DNA of 32,111 bases from Chrysochromulina tobinii (lineage: Eukaryota > Haptophyta > Prymnesiales > Chrysochromulinaceae). The notes below the pieces were generated by a model. It made no database searches. It saw nothing but the letters and a program-made list of their open reading frames with translations, and had not been told where the DNA came from. A program made the position numbers and the translations under genes. Below, one piece after another: positions 1-9,700 of this stretch; position 1 is the stretch's first letter, and each line of letters starts with the position of its first letter. The DNA lies in the NCBI GenBank assembly GCA_001275005.1, contig JWZX01002036.1:1-32111 (forward strand). Direction: 5' to 3'.

Positions 1-68
1 CGCCTCCGCACGTGAGCCGAGGCCCTCACTCGCGCGCTGTGCGCGCGGCCGTGTGCAGACGCACGTAC

Positions 69-128
69 CTCCTCAATGCACCCGACCAGCTCGTTGTTGT
101 AGTTTTGCAAGGTAGCGCCCTGGGCCAT
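69..128 (-). CDS. SSNA1: SSNA1/NA14 (DIP13) homologue, first coding exon, partial
   Basis: The minus strand from an ATG at 128 encodes 20 residues, MAQGATLQNYNNELVGCIEE, followed directly by a canonical GTACGT donor at 68-63. The family's N-terminus (human SSNA1/NA14, Chlamydomonas DIP13) has the same QG-A-LQNYNNELV-CIEE pattern, so recognition is strong although only one exon is visible. SSNA1 is a short coiled-coil protein of about 120 residues that forms fibrils and acts at basal bodies, centrosomes and microtubule branch points. The remaining exons must lie left of the window. I tested the only visible acceptor-like CAG within 1-68 and its translation does not continue the family sequence, so the intron runs off the edge. 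The gene diverges from the plus-strand coiled-coil gene at 366, with a shared 237-bp upstream region. Confidence 0.75.
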
Positions 129-365
129 TACGTATGCGCTCTCGAAAGTGCAGACGCTGGATCGTCCCTCGGTGAAACCGGATTCGCTGCGGAAGCCGTT
201 TCACGTCGTTTCATCGTGCTCGCGTCCTCGGTTTTTCCACGATCGCTCGGACCCCGCCTCTGGCAGGGCAGGCTTTAGAGGCTAAGGAGGGAACTTAATG
301 CAACTGAACTCCGCTTCAACAGCTGCGAACCTTGACTTGACTTGACTTGACTTGCTCTTCGCGCA
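129..365. promoter_or_regulatory. Shared upstream region between SSNA1 and the coiled-coil gene
   Basis: This 237-bp stretch separates two divergent start codons, so it probably serves as a bidirectional promoter. No clear TATA box is visible. The only marked structure is the CTTGA array at its right end. Promoter function is inferred from gene layout alone. Confidence 0.4.
331..354 (+). repeat. Tandem CTTGA pentamer array
   Basis: Four and a half perfect copies of the pentamer CTTGA end 11 bases before the ATG at 366. It lies in the presumed 5' leader or proximal promoter of the coiled-coil gene. Function is unknown; simple replication slippage would explain it. Confidence 0.85.
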
Positions 366-818
366 ATGGCCGACCAAGATGAGGAGAGCTCCGGCGACCC
401 CGCCGTCGATGCTGCGTTCCACCTCGCCCGCGCCCAGTTCAAGAGCAAGAAGCGCGAGGTCAAAACGGCGCGCGACAATATTCGCAAGCGGCAGGAAGAG
501 CAGGAGCGGCAGGAGCACGGCACTGCCGAGGAGCACACGAGGATAGTCAACACACTACGCCAGCAGCTGACCAAGGGCCAGGAAGCCCTCGAGTGCCAAA
601 AGCGTCGGCACGCCGAAATTGTGCTAGAGCTTGGCACCTTGCGTGGCCGGCTCACCCACGGGATCAAGGAGCAGAGCGAGTGGGAAAGTGCCCATAAGGT
701 ACGCGAGCAGGCGAACCTTGAAGCATGCCTCATCGAGCTGCGAAAGCTCAGGCGATTGAATCCGGATGCGGCAGCAGCGTTGGCGACGCGGCGGGGCGAT
801 GCACTCTTGGAGGGTTAG
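366..818 (+). CDS. Small charged coiled-coil protein, function unknown
   Basis: An uninterrupted frame of 150 residues starts at an ATG in a favourable context (GCGCAATGG) and ends at TAG. Residues 1-15 are acidic (MADQDEESSGD). From about residue 20 to 130 the protein is nearly all charged and helical, rich in K, R, E and Q with heptad-like leucines, consistent with a coiled coil; the motif RKRQEEQERQE is typical. There is no signal peptide, membrane segment or cysteine motif. It reads in the opposite direction to SSNA1, itself a small coiled-coil basal-body protein, so co-expression is possible but unproven. I do not recognise the family. The alternative, a spurious GC-rich frame, is less likely given the ordinary amino-acid composition. 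Confidence 0.65.
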   Translation: MADQDEESSGDPAVDAAFHLARAQFKSKKREVKTARDNIRKRQEEQERQEHGTAEEHTRIVNTLRQQLTKGQEALECQKRRHAEIVLELGTLRGRLTHGIKEQSEWESAHKVREQANLEACLIELRKLRRLNPDAAAALATRRGDALLEG

Positions 819-1469
819 ATTCTCACAGGGTCAACACGAACCAAAGCTATCGAGTACGTCGTGTCGCTGTTCGGTGAATCTGTCACGGCTTTCACGGGGC
901 GGGAGCGTCAGAAGCTCAGAACGCGGGATGCTCCGAGCGTCCGGGCCAGTTCTCTCCCAGTTCGGTGTATCGGAGTTTAGTACTTACATGAGCACGTATA
1001 CATGCACATGCAATCCGCGCACGGCTGTGGGACCGAAAGCCGAAACAGATCTGACAAACTTTGTCGAGCCTCATAGATGCACCGGGGAGCGGACCGGAGC
1101 GGGCCCGCGAAAGGTCTGCTGCAGGCGTGCAGGTCCTGCCGAGTCCGGCCCGGAGGCCACCGACCCGCCGCGCCCGGTTCCGGATCAAGATCGCCCGCGA
1201 CGACCCGAGCCGGCACGCGCCGCAGCCACACGCGAGGGCGCGGAATCGGCGATTGCGGATTTGAGATTCGTCGATGAGATTCGTCACGTTTCGGTTTGGC
1301 GATTCGACAAGATTCGTCACGATTCGGACGTTGCATCTGTAGCACCTTGCACCTTCATTCCCAAGTCGCCCCACGAGCACCAGCACTCTCTTCAAGTCAC
1401 ACCGGTTCTTGGGCCGAAGAGCGGCGCGGCGTCCTCCCGGGCGCGGCGTCCTCCCGTCCCGCGGCGCGC
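819..1469. other. Intergenic, convergent 3' ends
   Basis: This region lies between the 3' ends of the coiled-coil gene (plus) and the EEP gene (minus). Open frames exist on both strands but their translations are arginine/proline-rich with no family resemblance. Around 1265-1330 short degenerate repeats of GATTCGTCACG occur. I see no RNA gene or mobile element. Confidence 0.5.
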
Positions 1470-3369
1470 TCACCGGACCGCGAGGGAGGCCGCGACGATG
1501 CCGTGGTCGGAAGGGAAGCTGAGCGTTGGGAAGACCATATCCGTAATGTAGCGGCGCTCACCTGATGAGGGAGGCAATTGGTGGCCATCAGTGGCCATCA
1601 TTGGGAAGACCATATCCGTAATGTAGCGGCGCTCACCGGTATTGTCCTTGGTGGCGGCCTGGAGCGTGAAGGCGTTCTTCGAGAAGAGAATGAAATCCTT
1701 CGGGTTCTTGTCGCCCTTGCTCACCTTCTCATCGATGCGCGCCGCCTTTTGGAGTTGCGGCTGCAAGAAGGTGCGCGCGTTGTAAGTGGTATCGCTCTTG
1801 GGGTCAGGCCGGTCGCCCCAACATGAAGTGTACCCGTCGAGCACAAAGGCGGTCGCAAACTCGGCCACGCCCTGCTTCGAGCCACTGCCGACCTCATATG
1901 TGTTCGCGTCTAGCCCGAAGACGAGCCGGTGCTCCGGCATGGTGAGGGCAAGCTTGTGCAGGGCAGCGAGCACGGGGAGCGTCGCGAGACCGTTGGTGTC
2001 GCCGTGGAAGGAGGCTAGCAGGTATCTGGTGGCACTCGGGGACAGCAGAGGTCATCAGAGGTCATCAGAGGTCATCAGAGGTCATCAGAGGTCATCCGTG
2101 GCACTCAGGGGTCATCAGAGGTCATCCGCGAGCATACTTGCGGCCCATCAGGTCGTCGACGGACACGACGAGCAAATCACCGTCCGCGACCGGTACAGAC
2201 TTGTCGAAGCCGCCCATGACGGCGCTCGTGTGCTCGGCGAGGGTGGCCTCGTTGAAAAAGGCGCGCGAGAGCAGCACGATCGAGTTTTGGTCGCGCTTCG
2301 CGTCGAGGGTCGCCGCCTTGGCGAGGAAGAATCTCGAGGCGAGCGTTGGGTGGGCCTCGGTCGTCTTGACAAAGACGGAGGCGGTCTCCTGCAGGAAGAT
2401 GATGGTGGCATCGCTGTACGTGCGCGCGAGGATCGCGAGCGTGCGCTCGTTCTTGCGCCGATTGAGAGCGTCGCACATCTGCTGCTGCAGCCGCTGCCAC
2501 TTGGCGCCAGGGGAGACCGAGTTGACCACGTGGACTAGGACCGCGTCAAAGATCGCCTGGGCAAGGGTCTGAAGGGGCACCGAGATATTCTCCTCGGCCT
2601 CGGTGATCGCCGGGTACTTGGAGCGCTTGATCTTGGCCAGCATGGACGCGGGGATCGTTTGCGTCACGCCGCCGTCGCGCCCGGGCAGGGCGAGCGCCTT
2701 CTCAAACATGAACCCCTTCCACTCGGCCCACCAGCTAGGAATTGAGCTCATGTCACCCCCGAAGCAGTTGATGACCGTCGGGCGGTTGGCAACGCCGCCG
2801 CCCGCGACATTGATCGTGTTTGTCACGCGGTCCGGCATCGAGGTGAGCCGCTTCTCGCCCAGCGCACTGTCCTTGAGGAAGCCGCTGATGATCTTGCGCT
2901 GCGAAAGGTCGCTCGTCCACCGCTCCTCGACGGCATCGAGCCCGGGCCACTGGCGTGCCCCCATGAGCGCCTTGAGCTCACCAAACATGGCCGGCGTGAA
3001 CACCTGGCTCACGAGCACGTCGCGCTCGCCGGGCGCGTCGATGAAAGTCTGCACATCCTCCATCAGCTTGTTGTAGTCTGCGTCGTTGTGCGTGATCCAG
3101 TACTCGAACGGGTTGTTATTGATGGCCGCGATGTTCCAGGTGACGACGTTGAGCACGCCTGCGTCCGTCCATTCGCGCAGGAGCCCGTGCATCATCAGAC
3201 CGACCGAGGCGAAGAAGCAGCAGCTGAGCCCCAGCCAGCGGGCGCGCGATTGCGGTTTGCGTCGCGGAGCAGCATCCAGCAGCTCGCCGTCGGTGTCCTC
3301 GCACGAGTCCTCGCACGAGTCCTCGCTGACCATCCGGTTGCGCATTGGCCTGTCTCCGGGCCTATCCAT
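1470..3369 (-). CDS. Membrane-anchored endonuclease/exonuclease/phosphatase (EEP) fold protein
   Basis: The gene model joins 3369-2138 and 2025-1470 (595 residues, or 570 if the 75-nt segment 1562-1636 is also spliced). The ATG at 3369 begins MDRPGDR. Residues 45-63 form one hydrophobic helix, so a type II membrane anchor with a short cytoplasmic N-terminus is likely. The EEP (DNase I-like) pattern is present in order: VTWNIAA near residue 76, IIFLQET near 325, SFHGDTNG near 425, GLDANTY near 448, KDFILF, and the C-terminal FPSDHGIV. The order WN, Q-E, D-N, SDH matches the metal-binding and catalytic residues of this superfamily. Substrate cannot be told; nucleic acid, phosphoinositide or sphingomyelin are all possible. 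The first junction is supported because splicing AA to A yields a clean K codon leading into YLLASFHGDTNG. A Cys-Glu-Asp repeat (SCEDSCED) lies near residues 18-25. Confidence 0.75.
1526..1637 (-). repeat. 37-bp direct repeat bracketing a 75-nt intron or in-frame duplication
   Basis: Positions 1526-1562 and 1601-1637 are identical over 37 bp and encode the same peptide, GERRYITDMVFP. On the minus strand each copy begins at GTGAGC. A perfect donor (G|GTGAGC at 1636) and an acceptor (CTCATCAG at 1569-1562) define a 75-nt phase 1 intron whose removal leaves exactly one copy. Because 75 is a multiple of three and has no stop, retention is also translatable and would insert 25 residues. Confidence 0.85.
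2026..2137 (-). repeat. EEP gene intron 1, built from a 10-bp minisatellite
   Basis: The inferred intron runs from donor GTATGC (2137) to acceptor CCACCAG (ending 2026), 112 nt. Its core, 2041-2130, is nine 10-bp units, five of them exactly GTCATCAGAG on the plus strand (CTCTGATGAC on the transcript). The block GTGGCACTC.GGG occurs twice, 70 bp apart. Each transcript unit contains CTGATGAC, a fair branch-point match. Confidence 0.75.
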
Positions 3370-3794
3370 GCACGTGCGGAGAGTCGTTGTCGGAGATTCT
3401 GCATCTTGACGGGCCGATAGTCGGCCCTGTCGCTGCCTCCCTGCCTTCGCGATGACTTCACAGAGTGGAGTGTGAAATCAAAAAGTCAGAATACCGTCGT
3501 CGCCCCCCCGCGCTCACCACACCAAAAGGTACTGTGAAAAATCTTTCAGCCAAATTTTGAGTCTCCGACGCGGTCTATAAGGACTACCTCATCAAAAGTG
3601 TTCACACGTGCATGGCTGCCATGCCGCCAGCGTTCGCCATGCGCGCCGAAGCTGTGTATGAGTTTCCCACCCCACGTAAACAAGCAAGTCCCTTCCGTTC
3701 TCCGGCGGCACGACGAGCTAGAACCGTCGGTTATATTGGTGCGTGGCACAGCCTGGGGGGCCTCGCCCAAAGGGGCAGCGGCTCACGGGGCCTT
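3370..3794. other. Intergenic: EEP gene promoter side and 3' flank of the large gene
   Basis: This 425-bp stretch is less GC-rich than its surroundings and holds A/T-rich blocks near 3480-3560. It must contain the upstream region of the EEP gene and the 3' end of the large minus-strand gene. No coding signal or RNA gene was recognised. Confidence 0.4.
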
Positions 3795-6700
3795 TCACGC
3801 GGCCCTGCCTGGTGCGGCGCAGAGGTAACGCTCCACGTCCTTGGCGACGGCCTCGAGCGGATGCTGCTCCGTGGACGCCTGGAGCAGTGCGTGGTGGTAC
3901 TTGGGCACCTCGCCTAGTGCAGTGAAGCGCAATCGATCGGCGGCAGAGAGCTGCCCTAGGAAGAGCTCGAGCCCCTGGGCGTCGGTCTGCTGGCTGCCCA
4001 TGCGCTCGAGCACATCGCGTCTCTGGCTATGCTTGGTCCACGCGATGGGCAGGTAGTCGGTCGCGAGGATCGCGTCACACAGCCAGAGCATTGCGGGCTG
4101 CGCGAAGATGTCGACCTTGAGGCGCGACGCGGCTACAAGCACTTCGGGCAGCCCGCGAGGTCGCACCTGCAGCGACGCGTGCCGGAAGTGGTGCGATGCC
4201 TTTGTGAGCTCCGCACTCTTTTGCTTGGCGGCGGCGCGCACCGCAGCCGAGCATCCCCCCACTACCGAGCCCCCCCCAACCCCTTGGACGCCTCCGAGGA
4301 CCCCGTACTCCGTGTGCTCCTCGCGAAGGCTAGGCCGCCGCCCCAGCGCCATCTCCTTGCGCGCGCGAGCGAGGGTCGCCTGGGATGGCGGCGCCGCCCG
4401 AGCACCACTCACAGCGCCCGGCATGGGCGCGCCCGTCGCAGCGCCCGAGCGGAAGTCGATGAGGCGCTGCTGCTCAGTGAGGAGCTCAGCGGGCACCTCG
4501 CGCGTGCGCGTGCGCGACGCGAGGCTGAAGAAGACGATCGTCTCGTTCTCGCCCGCAAAGAGCATCCAGTCCTCGACAGAGGTCCATGGGCGTGGCTTGT
4601 CGCGCCGGCGCCGCTCAGAGGCGACCATCTGGGCAAAGACGGGCAGCAGCGGGTGCTCGGCAAGCAGCGCGCCGCTCACCGTGTGCTCGTAGTAGTACTG
4701 GTCGTCCGTCCCACGGCCCGCAAGCGGCGGCTGGTCGTAGGACAAGTCCCACTCGAGCGCCCTCGATGCGTGCCGAGGCGAGGCGAGGCCCGCCGCTTGC
4801 ATCTGAGATGGTATCTGAGATTGCATCTCGGCGGATCCATGCACGGCGCCGCCAACTGGCGAGCGTGCGAGTGTGGTCGTACCCCCCACGAGAGCCGTGG
4901 CGGCAGGCTGGCGCGGCTTGAGCAAGGGCGAGGGCGAGGGCGGCGCGCGCCCTGGGTGGGCCTCGGCGCCCGAGACGGCGCTCTCGGTCGCGGATTTGGG
5001 GCGCTCGAGACGGCGCCAGAGCGGCGGGAGCGGCGCAGCGAGGGCTTCGACAGCGAGCCATGCGAGGTGGTACTCGGGCTCGCCGCCGCCGAGGGCGATG
5101 CCCAAGGTCGCGCACATCTCGACCACACGCTCGGGCGTGATCAAGCTCGTCACAGGCGCCGCCTCGTTGGCCGACGCCCCCTCTTCCACGCCGGCGGACG
5201 CGCGATCCGCGTCGTATTGAGCGCGTCGTCCCGAGCGTTCGGGTTCGAAGCCGAGCACTCTTGTCGCCTTGGGTGGAGTCCAGAGGGAAGGGTTGGGCGT
5301 GAGGAGCATCGTCGCCTTCACACGCGCGAGGGAGCCTTCCGGGTCGAGCACCCGCAACCCGCCGCCCGCCCCCGCCGTCCGTTTGGCGCCCACGACGACG
5401 CTCGGCGTCTTCGGACCACTTCGACCGACGCCGCCGCCCTTGCCGCCAAAGGGGCCGACGAACCCCTTGCCTCCAAGGCCGCCGCCCGGGCCACCGGCCA
5501 TCACGACGGCGCTCGCGCGCCGCGCGCCGATGGGCGACGAGGCGACCTCTCCGATCACATCGTTGCCACCCGCCTTGGGCACGAGACCCGCGACTGTGAA
5601 CGTGAGCTTGGCCGCGAAGTGCGAGATGGCGCATGCGAGCGTGCGGCGCGCGTAGACGAGGTCGCGGTGCTGGTAGAAGGCGCCGTGCAATTCTTCCGTG
5701 ATGAGCTTGCCCGCATTCTCGAGGGGAGGTTCGACCGGTAGCGACTTGACGGCAGAGAGGACGCTCATCGCGAGGGTCACCTCGGAGAGGGCGCGCTTGC
5801 CCGCCTCGCGCTGCTCGACGCACGGCAGCAGCCGACCCAGCGGTCCTTCGCACTCGCTCAGCGCCGCATCCACCTTCTCACGTGCCTCAGCGATCACGCT
5901 CGGCAACCATTCGAATTGCAGAGTTTCGTCATCGTCGGATGCGCGCTCGGGCACGAGCTTGAGGAGGCCCTCGCACTGCTTCTGCGCGCCCTTGGCGGTG
6001 GCAAGGCGCAGCTTGATCGGCTTGGTGCGCATCCCCAAGCAGCCCGGGAGCAGCCTGGACGCTTCGTTGCGCTTGGCGACGATGGCATCGTCGAGCGCCG
6101 AGCGCGCCGCCTGCGCCTCCGCCTTGCAGCCCTCGAGCTGTTCCGAGAGGACGCGGCGCACGTTGACGCGCTGCACGGGCGGCTCGTCCGTGGAGACGAC
6201 GCGGAACTCGAGCCTCTGCGCGGGGTGCATCCGGAGCGCGCGCGCGAGACGGCGCATGGGCACCTCGCCGTAGGGCAGTTCCTTGTGGAGCTGGTGCAGT
6301 AGCGAGGTTGAATCTCGGCTGGATGAGCCCTCCTCGTGATGGATCCGGATCCCAAAGTCGATGGCGCCGTCCTGAGCGAGCAGCTCGAGCCCGAGCTCGC
6401 CCATCTCGGCGCTCCCGCCCGATCCGAACGCCACGTCAAGCCGCTCGAAGCGGCTGGCGTGCACGCCGCACGCCTCGGCGAGGTCCGGCAGCAAGTGCTC
6501 GCGAATCGCCGCAAGGAGGGAGGCGGCCGTGGTGGTCGGGGGCAGGCTCGAGAGCCCAGCCGGGCGCAGCACGAGGGAGCATGGGGGCGAGCGCGTGCAC
6601 GGCGCGAGAGCATCGAGCACGCTCGCCATCCCGCGCGCCTCCGCCTGTGTGCGCTGGAGCGCAGCGTACTGCTTCGCGGGCGCGCGTGTGCCGCGCAGCA

Positions 6701-9700
6701 CCGTGAGCGCCGTGATGCGCTCCATGCGCGCCATGCCCCAGCGGCGCCACTGGCAGCGCTGGCGCACGAGCGCGAGCACGTGACGCTCGCCGGTGGCGGC
6801 GGCCAGCACCCCAAGGAGCTCATGGTGCACGGGCAGGTGGTGCATGGCCTCGGTCGCCTCGGCGCGCAGAGAGGGCATGCGAGCGGCGAGGCGCGAGGCG
6901 CGATCTCGACGGCCTTGGACCTCACTCGGCTTCGCCTGCGCCTCGGAGATCGCGAGCTCGGTCGAGGCCGTCTCGAGAGCCTTCCACGCGCCCCGCAGCG
7001 CCTCGGTGGCCGCGGCCGCGTCGGCGGCCGCGCGGCGGGACCCCTCGCCGAGCAGCAGGCTCATCCCAAGGAGCATCGGGTACGAGATCGGGTGCGAGAT
7101 CTCGATCTCGGCCGCGAGCGCCTGCGCCGCCGCACATTGCGCTCGCCGACTGACAAGGGCCTCGAGCTCCGCCATCGCCGTCTCGGCGTGGCGCGAGGCA
7201 GCCTCAATCTTCGACGAGGCGGCGGCGACGAGCCGCTTCGCTTCGGGCACGCCCCCCGAGGGGAGCGGCAGCCCCCCTCGCTGGCCCTCGATCTCCTCGA
7301 TTTGGAGCAAGCCTGCGAGCTCACCCTGGCCGCGGCTCACCCGCAGCTGCGCCTGCATGAGCTCGCGCAGCCGCGGGCGTGAGGTGGCGACCGCGGCGTG
7401 CGCCGCCTCGAAGGCTCGGGCCACTCCGGGCTCGCGGGCGTCGAGGAAGGCCTCGAGGGCATGGTGCTCGGGCGCGGTGCGCTGCATGAGCAGCGCGTGC
7501 CGGTGCTCCTCGTAGAGCGACTGGAAGAGCTCATTGTGCGCGAGCCACAGCCGCACGCGCCGCTGGAACTTGACAATGTAGTTGAGCGCGTGCCCCGTGC
7601 CGTCGGCCGAGAAGTTGCGCAGGAAGGCGCTCTGCTTGAGCTTGAGCCTCCTCTTGACCATGCGCGAGAGGGCGCCGCGCATGACGCGCGTGAGAAAGTC
7701 GCCCGCCGCGTACTCGCGCAGCGCCGAGCGGAGCGCCCTCAGCCGACGCTCGCGCTTCTCCGCGGCCGCCCGCTCACCCAGCCGCAGCCGCTCCTCCTGC
7801 CGCCGACGCACGAGCTCCGCGGCGCGCCTCTCGCGCTCCTTCTCCATCTGCGCGTGCGCGAGGTTGACGAGCTTGAGGGCCAACCCACCCACAAGCAGCT
7901 TGTTCTTGTAATAGTACTGGACCACGCGTGCGGCCGCCTCCTCCTTTGCCCGCATGCGCATGCGCACGCGACGGAGCAGCGCCGTCCGCCGGTAGCTCAT
8001 CTGGCACATGGCGGCCGCGCGCTCGGCGCGCCACTGATGGCGCTTGCGCTGCATAAAGCCCGCCACCCCCTCGTCGCCGTAGAAGACGGAGGCGAGCACT
8101 CGCCAGTTGGCCGCAGCGGCCGCCTCGGCCACGACCTCAGCCGGCGCGCCAAAGGGCGTGCGCTCGGGCAGCCGCTGCAGCCGGAGCGCGACGCCGACCT
8201 CGACGGCGCTCAGGGCCGCCGCCTGCTTGGCGGTGACCAGCCGGTGGAGCGCCGTCTCGGCAGCACGCAGGCGCGGCAGCTCTTCGGTCGTCGGCGCGAA
8301 CGGGCTGCCCGGCTCAAACCAGCGGAGAGCGAACGGGTCGGACATCGAGGGGAGCGGCAGCCGCCACACGTCCGAGAGCAGCTTGAGGAGATAGTCATGC
8401 CCGTCCCACAGCCCTGCCGCCTCGCGTGAGCGTTGCATCGAGCCGGGCGCCGCCGTCGCGTAGTGGAGTGTGTACGACGAGAAGCTCACGCCGCCCCACC
8501 CCTCGCGCTCCTTGTCCTTGCCGCCACAGCCGCCACTACCACCACCACTGAGGTCGGAGCGCAAGCGCGAGAGGCCCACTGACTGCTGCGCGGCGGCCGC
8601 TGGCCGTAGCCCCGGGAACTTGCCGGCCGCCGCGGGGGCAGTGGGCGCGTCGCCGTCGGCGGCGCTCGCCTTCTGGCGGCGAGGCGGCGGCTGCGACTCC
8701 GCTATGGACACGTCGCCGTAATCACGCGCCGCCGCTCGCAGCCGGCGCTGGCGCAGCGCGTGCAGCGATCGCTTCTCGCCGAGGAGCCGTTGGCGCCGTT
8801 GCTCGAGAGCATGTCGGTGCTCATGGGTGCGCCGGCTGGCGGCGGCCACGGCGGCCTGCCAGCTTAACAATGCCTCGACGATCGCGACGCCCGTGCGCCG
8901 CAGTGCGGTCAGGCACTCCGCCGCGGCGCGTACCACATTCGACGGCAGCGCGACGGCGCCATGAGCGGCGCCATGAGCGGCGCCATGAGTGGCGTTATGA
9001 GCGGCGGCGCCTTCGACGCCGCCCTCGTCAGCACCTGCCCCTGCACCGGCACCGGCACCGGCGGCGTTTGCCGCGTAAAAGCCGCCGAGGCGCAGCGCCA
9101 TGTTGAGCGCTTGCTCGACGACCTGCTCGCGCTCCTGGCAAAGGATCACCCAGCCCGCCGGCAGACGAGCGCCGCCGGCCGCGCCGCCAGCCGCGCCGCC
9201 GAGTGTGGGGAGCGCTCTGCTGCCCTCGTCGTGGGTGGAGCCCGCGACGGCGCTCGGCGCGGCTGGTGCGGAAGCGGCGCACGGCGCGCCCGCAAAGGCA
9301 ACGGCGGCGGGCGGCGGCGGCGGCAAGGCGGTGTGCGAGAGCTTTGGCAGCGGCATGCGCTCGCTCAGCGCCGTGTCGGGCACGCGCTCGGTCAGCGCGG
9401 GCATCCGCGTCGGCAGCTGTCGGGAGAGAGGACGCAGAGGGCCGTGCGGCAGACGGGCGGAGAGCGTGCGCGCATCGAGCGAGTGCATTGCGGCCACCGC
9501 GAGGGAATCGCCCGCCGAATAGAGGAGCGCCATCTGAGAGAGGTCGAGCTTTGGCACCTTGTATGTGCTCCCCACCTCCTTGCGACGCTTCTTGATTCCG
9601 TCGGGCACGCTGCGCCAGATCATCCTTGCGAGAGAGAGGGGCTCTGCGCGTAGCCCGACACGCGAGCGACGCGCGGGCGTGTCGATCCGCTGCGTCAAGG

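Noticed and set aside
2041-2130. Regularly spaced repeats considered as a CRISPR array
   Set aside because: The 10-bp units are contiguous with no unique spacers, lie within an intron of a eukaryotic gene, and no cas genes are present.
4029-5741. Long plus-strand open frame (570 codons) and several others at 6336-7382 and 7398-8429
   Set aside because: They lie antisense to the intact 2103-residue gene, are Arg/Ala/His-rich, and show no motif. Long antisense frames are expected in DNA this GC-rich.
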